A DNA stretch of 64,000 nucleotides from Thermothelomyces thermophilus ATCC 42464 (taxonomy: Eukaryota; Ascomycota; Sordariomycetes; Sordariales; Chaetomiaceae): contig NC_016473.1 in NCBI RefSeq assembly GCF_000226095.1, forward strand, positions 2,790,001 through 2,854,000, given 5' to 3'. The number at the start of each line of letters is the position of its first letter. The stretch's first letter is position 1. The translations under genes and the position numbers were made by a program. This document shows, in pieces, positions 1-11,324 of this stretch. A model generated the notes under the pieces. It was given only the letters and a program-made list of their open reading frames with translations, did not search any database and was not told the DNA's origin.

Positions 1-569
1 CTCTAGTAGGGCGTTAAGAGAGGGCGTTAGAGGAGAGAAACTCCCACCCGGCGCTTCAAATATCATCACAAAAGGGGGGCGGGGGGCGGAAGGCCATTCC
101 GGCCCGCATTCAACCAGCTGCATCACATGCATTCCATGTCCGGATCGGGATATCGAACACCTTCATGAGGGCCAGTAATTACTGCTCGTACTGTTGGTGA
201 AGTCAAGGAGGGCTTTGATGATCGCTCCCGTGTGCCCCTAAGAGACAGGATCGACACTCGTGGCCAAGGCCCTTTGGCTATATTTGAGCGTGCTATTGCC
301 AATGCTATTATTGTTCGAGAGCTATTCAAAGAGGCTTGATAGACAAGGGGAATCCCTGGCCACACACGAGGAGCCAGCCCGTATTTATTATATCCAACTC
401 ATAACTGTACGGCGTAGGTTGACGAATCCATGGGTATAATCCTCTATGTTCATGGTGTTACAATATTTCTACAATCCCCTCTTTCCAATCGCTACTCCGA
501 CTGTTTCGGTTGGGATAATACTCAGTCCGTGGTACTGTTGATGAAGGTTCCATACTGAACCTGTGGTGG
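1..569. other. Left-edge stretch with no supported gene
   Basis: I see no gene I can support here. There is an 80-codon frame on the minus strand near 123-365, but it has no recognisable domain. The first 40 bases hold an imperfect repeat of a GGGCGTTAGAG-like unit. The rest is ordinary intergenic sequence downstream of the PGS1 stop codon. Confidence 0.5.
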
Positions 570-2221
570 TCAAAGTGCACCGCCCAGAAGCTGCACGATC
601 GTCATGGCAATGCGGACCTTGATTCCCACCCGCCTGTCGGCCTTGGCAAAGTCATCCCTCGTGACAATGCTCGTATGCTCTTGCAGCCACCGTTGCTCCT
701 CGCCAAGGCGCTTCTTCAGCCCCTCGTTCTCTGTAACAATCATGGCGTTGGCTTCCAGGTCGAGCGAGTAGCTCCGCTTCGTGTAGTTGGAGCTCCCAAT
801 CAGGCTGATGGACGGGTCCTTATTCCCAGGCAGGGTTACCCACAGTCCCTTGGCGTGGTAGGTCCAGCCACCTGGCTCACCGACGGTGCCTTTTCGCCAT
901 TCCCGAAGGACTGTCGAATCCTCACGCTGGTGCTGGTGGACGGCGTGGACGAATCGACGCGCAAGCAGAGTGTAGGCGTCGGGGAGAAGCCCGGATACAC
1001 CTGGTGACTTGTAGAAGCCGTTGGCATATGGCGACGCGGTGATGACGGTATTGTTATGGGATTGGGTGGAAAGCAACAACTGGGTAAGTGACGGCTCAGG
1101 GTTGAAGTAGCCTGCAGTGAATGTCCATGACGAGTCGGCGTATTGGGGTAGAGCCAGCGTTTTCAGCACGTGCGTAACCGCAGGGAGCTCGGTTGATGTG
1201 TCTGGCAACAGCAGCTGCGAGAATTGAGACAGCAGATAGACCGAGGTGTCCCTCTTCTCCAACGGAGTGGCGTCGTGAGAAGTCAGGGGCGCCATCTTGG
1301 GCGAGATAAGTCCAGCCAAGAGAGAGGTCGACTCCTTGACGAACTGCTTAGGGTCTTGAAGGGGCGATGGGGCGACGTTGTCTTCCGGCCATACCAATTC
1401 GAAGCCCGCCTGCGATTGGGATGGCTGGACCAGGAAACTCAGCGACGAGACGGCATCTTGAAGACTGGCGAAGTACTCGGTAACATCCTTGGAGGAGAAT
1501 AGGTGGTAACGGTCTTGGCGGTTCGTGAAGTAGTCGCCGGATAAGTTGGCGCCCGAGAGGATTATCTCATCATCGAAACCGTACAGCTTCATATGCTGCA
1601 GACCCCAGCCTTCATTGATCCGCTTCGGAACGTACTTCTTCCTCAGACCGGTGAGGTTCGGCGTGTGGTACATACGGATCTCTACTCGGTCGGGGCCGAA
1701 CTCGGCGACTAGAGGGGCTAACAACGACGCGCATGACGGACTCGGGGCTTCGCGGGTTCCCCGCAGGGCGTCGGTCAAGATGCTGAGCCGAAGCTCGGGC
1801 TTCGCGCGCAGAGCTTCTCGCAGGGTGGCGATCTGGGCAAGTCAGCCGCGTGTTGAAGCTGGTTGGGCCCGTGGCGAACACAAACCAGTTCCTTCTCCGA
1901 CTTGCCAATGTACAACGTCGACAAGAAGATGCGCCTCTCGGCACTGCGAATCTTGGCCTTGAGGGTCTCGTAGAACTCGGCCGGCGACTGCAGAACCTGG
2001 ATCTGGGCGCCATTGATCCTGAACGAAGGAGCTATCCTGTCTAGCTCCCCGACGAACGGCGCCAGCATCCCCGTGCTTGACACTGGCGGAGACCCCGGCG
2101 TCGTCGGCCCGGTTGCAGGCATCGAGAAGCGCCGACATTGTGGCCGTGCGAAGCGCAACAACGGCCGTGAAACCGGGGCCCTAAGTTTACCGGAGCATCG
2201 TGAAGCGCTCCTGGCCAGCAT
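570..2221 (-). CDS. PGS1: CDP-diacylglycerol-glycerol-3-phosphate 3-phosphatidyltransferase (PGP synthase)
   Basis: The enzyme makes phosphatidylglycerophosphate from CDP-diacylglycerol and glycerol-3-phosphate. This is the committed step of cardiolipin synthesis at the inner mitochondrial membrane. Exons are complement(570..1832, 1886..2221), with a 53-bp phase-0 intron, giving 532 aa. The protein is of the phospholipase-D type: the first HKD motif is HMKLYGFD at residues 192-199, followed by SGANLS. The second is HAK near residue 438, followed by GSSNYTKRS. The aspartate of the second HKD is absent, which I recall as usual for this family. The start at 2221 opens an Arg/Ser-rich, acid-poor N-terminus that fits a mitochondrial presequence. 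The gene is divergent from NDUFA12 and probably shares its promoter region. Confidence 0.92.
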
Positions 2222-2566
2222 CGCCGCGGGGAACGGAAGCCGGGGGCGGGGGGGGAAGTGCGGTTGCCGAGAAACTGCTGAAGAAAGCGTCCTCCCAAAT
2301 TTAAAGAGATTTGGACCTTGAAACGCGCCGAGGGCAACCGGGACTTGGACTTTCCACCCCCAAAGTCGCATCGAACAGGGGACAGGCGGGCCTTGGCGCC
2401 CAGGGTATCTGCGAGCTTGGTGATTGGGCCGGACTTTTCCGTGGAGCCCCACACAGTTGCGTCGGCCGCTCCCATCTTGGCCCTCAACGGCATCCGACTC
2501 AAGAGTGCTCGAATTGAACCTCACAGCTCTCCCGCGCCACTGGTCAATTGGCCCGCCGCAGCAACC
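2222..2566. promoter_or_regulatory. Divergent promoter region between PGS1 and NDUFA12
   Basis: This stretch separates the start codons of two divergently transcribed genes whose products both act at the inner mitochondrial membrane. No clear TATA box stands out. Both 5' UTRs must lie within it, so shared control is likely but inferred. Confidence 0.55.
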
Positions 2567-3478
2567 ATGTCGACCATCACAAGAACCCTGGGCAATCTGC
2601 GCAAGATTGGCCTGAAGGTTTGCATTTGCCATTGCTGACAGCCCACGAGAACCGTAACAGAACGCTGACCGTGCGCGACCGCAGGAATACTGGCATCAAC
2701 TCAACGTAAGCTCCCGTCCTCCCCCGCGCCGACCTCTCCGCCACGATTACCACGACTGACTCCCACCCGCTTCTCGACGACAGTACATCGGTACGACCGG
2801 GGCATGGAACGCGTGTGCTACGAGCCGGTGGACGGCGAACTGACGACGGGGTATAGGCGACACCAAGGCCGGCACCTTGATCGGCACCGACAAGTTCGGC
2901 AACAAGTTCTACGAGAACAAGGACGAGCTGCCGCGTTCGTCACCCGACCATCAATTGATCATGCCGTAATTTGACATGCTCACCGTTTAACCAGTCCGCA
3001 CGAGATGGGTCGACTACGCCAAGCACGACTATGATGCGTACGTTTTTGTCTCTTCACCCTGCCGCAGACACAAACGCGCGCCCCCCCCGCCTTCGGCGCT
3101 CCTCCGACAGTGGTTCGTTTCCGGCGAGCAAGGATCAGTTGGCTGACAAGATGGCAGTGGCCACATCGAGCCTCTGTGGCACGCCTGGATCTCGTACGCC
3201 ATCGACACCCCGCCCAATCAGGACCCCATCAAGGCCACGGGCGACCGGCCCTGGAACCCCAAGGAACACGTTCCCAACTGGACTCTGAGCCGCGGCGCGT
3301 TCAAGACTTACAACACGTTCGTTCCCCCCTCCCCCCCCCCCCCCTCTTTTCAAGCAAGACTCGTAATCCGCGAAAACGGACCCGAGAGGGGTGATATGCT
3401 CAGGACGAAAAAGGCTGACCGGGAAACAGGACCAAGCCCAAGATCCAGTCGTGGGAGCCTGTCGCTGCCCCTAGGTAA
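2567..3478 (+). CDS. NDUFA12: NADH:ubiquinone oxidoreductase (complex I) accessory subunit NDUFA12 / 13.4 kDa
   Basis: This is an accessory subunit of mitochondrial complex I that sits on the matrix arm. The model is join(2567..2617, 2685..2705, 2784..2790, 2857..2934, 2995..3037, 3158..3316, 3430..3478). Every junction is GT-AG and the sum is 408 nt, giving 135 aa. The protein shows the family core: GDTKAGTLIGTDKFGNKFYE, then LRTRWVDY, then WHAWISY near residue 90, and the C-terminal TTKPKIQSWEP. Those blocks fix the splice sites, because each intron must be removed to keep them in frame. The third exon is only 7 nt (TACATCG) and the second only 21 nt. Intron 6 holds a long C tract. The N-terminus MSTITRTLGNLRKIG matches the fungal form of the family. 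Confidence 0.93.
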
Positions 3479-4055
3479 GCAGGGAGTGGAAGCGGGGCTG
3501 GAAGGGGGGGAGAAAAGGCAATGTATATACGGACTGTGAAGAGATCGAGGTTCAGTTGCCGCACCTTGCGGCTCTGCGAGGCGTGAGGACAACGGAATAT
3601 CTCGTTTGACCGTCCATGGACGGACCAACTCCTTGTGCTTTGAGCCGAGGCGGCAAGAATTTGGACTCGGCGCTATGCCTAGTCTGACTCTGTGCCATGG
3701 TATGTCGTCAAATGGGGATGCAAACACGAGCCGTTGTTGAACACGTCTTGCCTGATTTCTCAAGGTAACTTCTCACGGGAATAAATATCCAAATCATCGA
3801 CTATATCCAAAGGCCAGGAAAGCTAGAAATCATTCCCAACAAGAAGAAACAAGTGTCGCCAACAGGTAACATCTGAATGGAACAACCCACAAACGCAGGA
3901 AAACGGGTTGCCGAGCCTTGTCTACTCTTGCGGGGTGCTTGAAAATGCCAGCAGACGCATCCACCTTGGTACCACTCTTATCTAGCAACGAGATTCGACA
4001 AACAGAACGGGCACGTATATGTATGCTGGAACCATATATACTAGCCTACCTCTTT
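3479..4055. other. Convergent intergenic region
   Basis: These are the 3' flanks of NDUFA12 and the transhydrogenase gene, which converge here. I see no additional gene. Both transcripts must end in this interval. Confidence 0.5.
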
Positions 4056-4969
4056 TCACTTGAGTCGAGCTTCGATGGCGGCTTTGATGGCTGCAGACAG
4101 GTCAAAATGTATCAGCGTCGTGTCCCTTCAAAAGAGGTCCTAGCAAGCCTCTCAGACTTACCCTCGGTCGTCACCCTGGCATCTCCAAACAGCATTCTCG
4201 TGCCGGGCATGTAGAACATCGGGTTGGGCACGTCGGCTGCGCACACGTTAGCAAACAATTAACAAGCAAACGCGAAGCTACTCGGCAAAAAAAAAAAAAA
4301 CCAAATGGCTCTTTTTTCTTTTTCTAGGAGATACTTACCGTAACCACTCGCCATCCCCCGCTTCATGACCACGACCTGCTTGCTCTTCCAAGCGTGCAGC
4401 ACCGGCATGCCGGCGATCGGGCTGCCAGGCTCCAAGGCGATCGGGTTGACCGTGTCGTTGGCGCCAATGACCAGGGTGACGTCGGTATCGCCAAAGTCGT
4501 CATTGATCTCGTCCATCTCGAGCACGATGTCGTACGGCACGCTGGCCTCGGCCAGCAGCACGTTGCACTGGCCGGGCATGCGCCCGGCGACGGGGTGGAT
4601 GGCGAAGCGGACGTTGACGCCCCTGGAGCGCAGCATGCGCGTGATGTCCGAGATGGCGTACTGCGCCTTGGCCACGGCCATGCCGTAGCCGACGACGATG
4701 ATGACCGACTCGGCGTTGATCAGGGCCTCGGCCGTGTCCTCGACGTTGGTCTGCGTGATGGCGCCCTCGACCTTGTAGTCGCTCGCGGCCGGCGCCGAGA
4801 TGCCGCCAAAGAGGACGTTGACGAGCGAGCGGTTCATGGCGACGCACATGATGTACGACAGGATGGAGCCCGACACGCCGATGAGCGCGCCCACCGTCGT
4901 GAGGAGCGGGTTGTCGAGCATGAACCCCTCGGCGACGAGGGCGAAGCCGCTGTAGGCGTTGAGCACGGT

Positions 4970-5000
<31 letters not shown>

Positions 5001-7694
5001 GCCGCGGTGGTGGTGTAGCCTTTGAGGAAGGACAGGGCCGTGTTGGCCGCGAGGGCGCCGGCCGCGATGAGCGGGGAGCCAGGGGCCGCGGTCAAAAAGG
5101 CGCCCATGGTCGCGACATTGGTCGCAAGCAGGCCAGAATTGATGGCGTGCCGACCAGGCAGCACCAGCGGCTTGGAAGACATCTTGCCGGCGAGCTTGAG
5201 GAAGGCGACGATGGAGCCGGTGAAGGTGATGCCGCCGATGAGGACGCCCAGGTAAGCGGTGACGAGATGGAGGGTGGACGCGTGCGCCAGGTCTGCCATC
5301 ACACTCCCGATGCTGGTCAAGACGGCGGCAAGCCCGACAACGGAGTGCAAGGCTGCGACTGTTTGGGGGAGATCGGTGGGAGTGATGCGCTTGCCGATCA
5401 AGAGGCCGAGGATGCTGCCGATGGCGGCCAGACCGGCAAACTGCGTCAAGACTTCGGGGGAGAAGCCAACCGCGAGGAGAGAGGCCAGGACGCCGGATCC
5501 AACGCCGAGCATGCCCAGCATGTTACCCATGCGAGCGGTCGCCTGGGACGCCAGGCCAGAGATGGAGGCGATGCAGAGGACCGAGCTCACGAGATAACCA
5601 GCCTGAACAAGTCCGGCCGCGCCGGTCGAGGCAGCCGCCAGAAAGCCACCGCCAAAGAGGACGCCCGGGATGGCGTACAGCCACGGGTACTCCGGAGGGT
5701 CGGTGGGGCGCCGGAACATGTCGAGCATGCGCTTCGTGATCACAAACCCGCCTGCGACATTGACGAAGGCTAAGAGGACCGAAGCGGCACCAAAGAGCTG
5801 GGGCACGGTCTCCGGAAGGTATCCTCCGCCCAGGATGAACAAGCCGCCGACGCCTACCATTCCGGATATGGCGTTGGTGACGCTCATGAGCGGGGAGTGC
5901 AGAGCCGGGACGACGCCCCAGACGACGCGGTAGCCGATGAGCGAGGCCAGGGCGAAGGTAAAGGCGTTGCTCATGAACAGCGGGCCGGTGAACTTGCCCA
6001 GGGCAAGAGCCGCGCCCATGCCGCCAGTCACCACAGACACCTCACGGGCGGCCTTCTGGAACGGCGTCGGGGCGACGACTTCGGCCTCCTTTGCTGCAGC
6101 GGGGGCAGCAGCAGGGGCAGGTGGTGGGGTTGGGCGAGGTGCAGGCGGGAGGATCTCTCCGTTCCGGGTCACGATGGCGCCACGGACGACCTCGTCGGCT
6201 AGGTCGATGCCAAACTCTTTCTCTTTTGGGGCCATGGACAAGAGAAACTTGGTGATATTGTTCGAGTAGAGAGTGGACGATTGCGTCGGCAGCCTCGAGG
6301 GAAGATCGGTGTAGCCTGGGAAGATAGATGTCAGACACGACAAGGAAGCGATGGGCGGACAGACTCACCGATAATCTTGACGTCCTTGTAGGTGATCAGC
6401 CGGCCTGGCTGGGTCAGTTCACAGTTGCCGCCCGCTTCGGCCGCGAGATCCACGACGACCGATCCGGGCCTCATGTTCTCGAGCATAGCCTTGGTGATCA
6501 GCTTCGGCGCCGGCCTTCCGGGAATGAGGGCGGTGGTGATGATGATGTCGACGTCCTTTGCTTGCTCGGTGAAGAGTTTCATCTCGGCCTCGATGAATTC
6601 CTTGGACATCTCCTTAGCATAGCCACCGGCACCGGACCCTTCCTCCTGTATGTCGACCTCGATGAACTCGGCGCCGAGGGACTGGACCTGTTCGCGGGCA
6701 GCGGATCGGGTGTCGAAACCACGCACGATCGCACCGAGCCTCCTGGCAGTAGCGATCGCACTGAGCCCGGCGACGCCAGCGCCGATGACCAGGACCTTTC
6801 CAGGCGGGATCTTGCCGGCGGCCGTAACCTGGCCCGTGAGGAAGCGACCGAAGTTGTTGGACGCCTCGAGCACGGCTTTGTAGCCAGCAATGTTGGCCAT
6901 GCTGCTCAGCGCGTCAAAGACCTGGGCACGGGAGATGCGCGGAATCATGTCCATGGCAAACACGGTGGCCTTTCGAGCAGCAAGCTTCTCCACCAGTGCT
7001 TTGTTCTGCAGCGGCTGGAGGAAGCTGATAATGGTCTGCCCCTCCTTGGCGGCCTCGGCCTCGGCGGTGCTGGGCCCTCGCACCTTGAGCACAATGTCTG
7101 CTTCTCTCCAGACAGCAGAGGCCTCGTCGACCAGGGTAGCTCCAGCGGCGGCATAGGCGTCGTCGGGGAAATCGGCCTGAGCACCGGCGCCTCTCTCGAC
7201 AAGCACCTTCGCAAACCCCTTCTTGAGAAGTAAGGCGACATTTTGCGGCGTCACTGCCACCCGGCGTTCATTCGGGTACGTCTCCCGGGGAACGCCGACG
7301 GAGAGCTTTGCATAAGGAGTTGTCACGATCGTCGTCTCGGTCGAGTAAGCTGCCAGTCCGCGCTGAGGCGGCCGGGCTGGGATCGTGGACGAAACCGAAG
7401 CATGGCGGACGACTTGCAGAGCCTGTACCTTTGGAACGGTGAGCGCCAGGCCGGCATTCTTCGGCTGCTCCTTTCGGCGCGTAGCGTGCCGTGCTCTCTG
7501 GCACCAAACAACGGCGGCCAGGGGAAGAGGACCGGGAACTGTACGCAGGATTAGGACTCCAGGTCACTGGTTGGGGCCCAGGCGCGGGATTGCTCACCAA
7601 AACGAGCGGCCGTCTGGAGAGGGACACGTCTGGAAACTCTGGACAGGCCGCGAGTGTTGCTGGCCGCGAGGGGCCAAAGCAGGGACTGAGACAT
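4056..7694 (-). CDS. NNT: Proton-translocating NAD(P)+ transhydrogenase, mitochondrial
   Basis: The enzyme couples hydride transfer from NADH to NADP+ with proton re-entry across the inner mitochondrial membrane, supplying NADPH. Exons are complement(4056..4090, 4162..4236, 4339..6315, 6369..7538, 7598..7694), giving 1,117 aa. Domain I (NAD) comes first, with VGVPRE near the start and the Rossmann loop [14 protein letters not shown] Pro/Ala-rich linker follows, then domain II with about a dozen membrane segments. Domain III (NADP) has [36 protein letters not shown] and [14 protein letters not shown]. All three domains are on one chain, as in animals rather than most bacteria. The first exon ([16 protein letters not shown]) is a good presequence, but its splice acceptor at 7538 is less certain than the others. 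A GTG at 7326 is not the start. Confidence 0.93.
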
Positions 7695-10060
7695 CGTGGC
7701 TACCCGCGAGCGCCTACGCGGTCGAGGCAAACCAATGATGGTTACACAGTCATGGGTTCACATGCGTGGACGAGTTGACGACCAACGATGCCGACAGGGC
7801 CGTTGATCTGGAAAATTCTCCTAGGAAAACAGAGTGGAAACAGATGTAATTGAGAACTGCTGCGGTTCTTTCTGTTGTCACGGCTCCTGTGCACACGACA
7901 TCAGTACCTTGGCTTGCAGAGGTCAGACATTATTAGGTCGTGCCACCTGCGAAAGATTGTGGAACAACGGCAAATGTTGAGACATATAGGAAATGTCACG
8001 GGAATAAGTGTTTGTAAAGGAAGAAAAAAAAGCACACGTCTGGATGAGAGGGGAGGAGAATTTGGGCGGTGCAGCCCGTGCTTCCTGTGTTTTGATCGGC
8101 TTGTCGTCAGCGTCGGGGTCGGGGCGAAACTGAACCTTCGAAACCCCCTCCCTTCCCGTGCCGTGCGGGGTTTCGTCTCAACCCATGACCAGGCGGTTAC
8201 AATAAGCTTCGGGGCTAAAAGAGCGGCGGAAGAGGTGCCCTTCACACGGTTGAATGAGGGGTTGGTCAGTGACTGAACAGGTGATGGGAGCGCTGCCGCG
8301 TGGGGTTCTTCTGGCTCCCGAGTTTGGCCAAGATCTCGACAATGCAACAGCCCTCGAACCTGGCAAATTGCGGGTCAAAATGCGGGGGTGGGGCATTGGT
8401 GGAGTTAGGGATTTCTCCAACTGCTGCCGCCGGTGCTAGTGTAGTCCGTACTCACCTGGTTTGCAGTGGCTCCACCCTAACCAACACCAAGACGACGCCG
8501 TGGTCACACCACGGGTTCATTGAAGGTTCGGCGATACGGATTTCGCTACGGAGTACAATACATGCCATACTGTGACCTGCTCTTGCACAATATAGTAAAC
8601 ATTCACCGTACACGGTTTGCGCATGGATTCCGCACACGTCTGGCGATGCCGACGCTCCCACGGTGGTTAACTTGTAATTATGTATGTAATCTGTAGAGTA
8701 CATACTGATGCTGCCACCTCAGTTTACTCCGTGTATATTATTTATTAACCCCTTTCATCACTTGGGCAGGGCCACCATGGCTTGATTTCAGGCCATGTCT
8801 GATCGCCTGAGCCACGAGGCCAAAAAAGGATACTCTTGACAAATACCGTCTGTAGTGTACTCTGTAGTGTGCGAATTACTCTGTAAAACCCAGCGAGGAT
8901 CAAGAGTCGCTTTCCCAAGTACAATGCTTAGCTCAGAACTCCCCGACTCTTTCCAGACAGGCAACGAACTGGATTCATTTTTCTGTTTCTTTCCTGTGTT
9001 CGCAACAGAAAGCGGCGTGATGTTATTTATTATCACTGCCAGGCTGAGACTTCACGATATTGAACCACCCCCGAAGGCATCGTCTGTTACCTTATATAGG
9101 ACCTTTTGTCAATACGGATAACTCGTTCTGAGCTCCCGGTAGTCTGTTAGAATGTTGCGCGAGAGCCAACAGTCAACCTGACCAAAGTGGGTATTGGGTC
9201 GACTTTCTCGAATCACCCGATGAGTGGCGTGAAGCCTGAGAGCAGTCGATGTATGAGCTGCAATTCTCTACCGTCCTCATGTTATTTGGATGCTTGATAC
9301 AGTTCGTTTGTCTGCGGACGCGTTTGTCATGTATGGTTAGATAAGCCCTGTGGATCTGGCAAACAGGCTGGCAAACGGAGGGTTCTTTGTTCCTATCCTC
9401 TACTTATACAGAGCCACAGGGCCAGCAAACGTGGGAAGGAGACATCGCTCTTTTGAACATTTTACAATACTACAACCTCCTTCCATCAATTGGAACCATC
9501 TTCCATCAATGCTCAGCTGCTGGAAGATGCTTGGCCCTGTTCGAAGGCCCAAGCTTAGTTCGGTTTCTGGGCACCCTTCCGGCTATGCCTCTCTCATCAT
9601 TTTCCAAGCGTCCCACCCCCCATCCTCATATTAATTATTCCCTTAGGGCAGCCATCACGGCACTCCGCGCAAGAGAGCTCACGCATAAGCATGTCAACGT
9701 TTGTCCACCTGGGGAGGGCTGGCCTTCTCGAGTCGGTATGCCAACAGACATAGGAAAGCCGGTGAGTCCACACTCGTTACGAGAGCAACAAGAAAGCAGG
9801 TGCATTTTTTTTGCCGGTAATTACTGGGTTGAGAGAAATCTGAAACTAGGTGCTGAATGATAAAATGTTTTGTCATCCGTCCTACAATCCTAGGTAATAA
9901 TAGTCCGAATGGTACCTCCATCACTCTTTACTGATACGTAATACATCTCAGTCCAACAAGGTGAGCGGCATGCCACGGAGGACGTTGGCTAGTCTCGCGG
10001 GCAGCACGGGCACGTACTCAACGCTGACATTGTTCCGCAGAGTGCCCTGATTAGCAGAAG
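7695..10060. other. 2.4-kb intergenic region without a supported gene
   Basis: A 157-codon frame on the plus strand (9387-9860) has no recognisable domain or signal and an implausible composition. Short ACGGAGTA/TACTCCGT-type motifs occur around 8545, 8730 and 8865. I see no tRNA and no repeat structure. Confidence 0.45.
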
Positions 10061-10805
10061 ATGACACTCTTGCGTAACTATTCAGCACGCTATCGAGCTT
10101 ACCCCGCGGGTTTTCAAGTCATCAGCTATCTGGCAGCAGGTACCATGTTCACTTCGCTTTGCATCACAGATCATTGGAGGACTCTTAGCAGCCACTCTGG
10201 GCCAGTCATGAAGTGAGTCTTGCCACCTATGGCAACATACTTAGCTTACAGGCTGAAGCTAACCAATTCTGAACTCCCCTCGCTCCAGCTATCTCGCCCA
10301 TTGCACCAATGACGACTGCAAGTCTTTCAAGGGCGACAGCGGCAACGTCTGGGTCAAGATCGAGCAGCTCGCGTACAACCCGTCAGCCAACCCCCCCTGG
10401 GCGTCTGACCTCCTCCGTGAGCACGGTGCCAAGTGGAAGGTGACGATCCCGCCCAGTCTTGTCCCCGGCGAATATCTGCTGCGGCACGAGATCCTGGGGT
10501 TGCACGTCGCAGGAACCGTGATGGGCGCCCAGTTCTACCCCGGCTGCACCCAGATCAGGGTCACCGAAGGCGGGAGCACGCAGCTGCCCTCGGGTATTGC
10601 GCTCCCAGGCGCTTACGGCCCACAAGACGAGGGTGTAAGTCCCGGCTCCAACGATCTGGAAGCCGCTTTGCCGCTTGCTGACCAGTACCCATTCTAGATC
10701 TTGGTCGACTTGTGGAGGGTTAACCAGGGCCAGGTCAACTACACGGCGCCTGGAGGACCCGTTTGGAGCGAGTCGGCGCCGGATGCCAACCGGCCTGGTC
10801 CCTGA
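10061..10805 (+). pseudogene. AA9 lytic polysaccharide monooxygenase, 5'-truncated remnant
   Basis: Three spliceable pieces, 10061..10212, 10289..10634 and 10698..10805, read as the body of an AA9 copper monooxygenase, which cleaves cellulose oxidatively. They would give 201 aa. The blocks SHSGPVMNYLAHC (second copper histidine), GNVWVKI, the PGEYLLRHEILGLH block, GAQFYPGC (the Q-x-Y pair), ILVDLWRVNQGQVNYTAPGG and GPVWSES are all in frame and typical. What is missing is the start: AA9 proteins need a signal peptide cut directly before a catalytic N-terminal histidine. Here the only upstream methionine opens MTLLRNYSARYRAYPAG, which has neither, and an in-frame stop lies just above it. I therefore call a host gene remnant. 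A distant first exon upstream of 9970 that I failed to recognise is the alternative. Confidence 0.7.
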
Positions 10806-10996
10806 ATAGAACAACGGCATCGTCGTGGAGATGGAAGAAGAGTTCTGGAAAGCTCTGCGGACCATCTCGCGAGATTCAGAATGCTGCCTTTAACCATGAA
10901 ACTAGCTTCAGCTCTGGCAAATGGGTACCGGAAGTGGAGACGGTCCATTATGTTCCCTGTCAGTTGTCGTGGCTGACTCCTCATCTCCTGTCCTGG

Positions 10997-11324
10997 GTCC
11001 AGAGCGTGGGACACCGAGTTTGGCGGGTCCAACACGACCGAGTGCGCCACCATGCTCGACGACCTGCTCGACTACATGGCGGCCAACGACGAGTGGATCG
11101 GCTGGACGGCCTAGGCGGCCCGGCCGTTCTGGGGCACCGCCAGCCCATGCTGCACCGACCAGAACCAGTTCGGGAGTCTCGAGCCGGGGAGCAAGGCGGC
11201 CGGCGGCTCGCCGAGCCTGTACGATACCGTCTTGGTCCCCGTTCTCCAGAAGAAAGTGCCGACAAAGCTGCAGTGGAGCGGACCGGCGAGCGTCAACGGG
11301 GATGAGTTGACAGAGAGGCCCTAG
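10997..11324 (+). pseudogene. GH5 endoglucanase, C-terminal remnant
   Basis: The frame reads the last quarter of a GH5 cellulase: AWDTEFGGSNTTEC (holding the nucleophile glutamate), MLDDLLDYMAANDEWIGW, then PFWGTASPCC and a short tail ending at a TAG. The upstream half, including the Asn-Glu acid/base pair, is absent. The space back to the AA9 remnant does not read as GH5. One in-frame TAG at 11112 replaces what is normally the tryptophan of the WAAGP block, a TGG-to-TAG change of the kind RIP makes. This is a broken host gene, lying 190 bp from the AA9 remnant on the same strand. Confidence 0.75.

Noticed and set aside
123-365. 80-codon minus-strand frame at the window edge
   Set aside because: It is short, unrecognised and without supporting neighbours.
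4394-5773. 459-codon plus-strand open frame
   Set aside because: It is the antisense shadow of the GC-rich transhydrogenase gene, with Gly/Asp/Arg/His-heavy composition and no domain.
9387-9860. 157-codon plus-strand open frame upstream of the AA9 remnant
   Set aside because: It has no signal peptide, domain or AA9 N-terminal block. Composition and context suggest chance.
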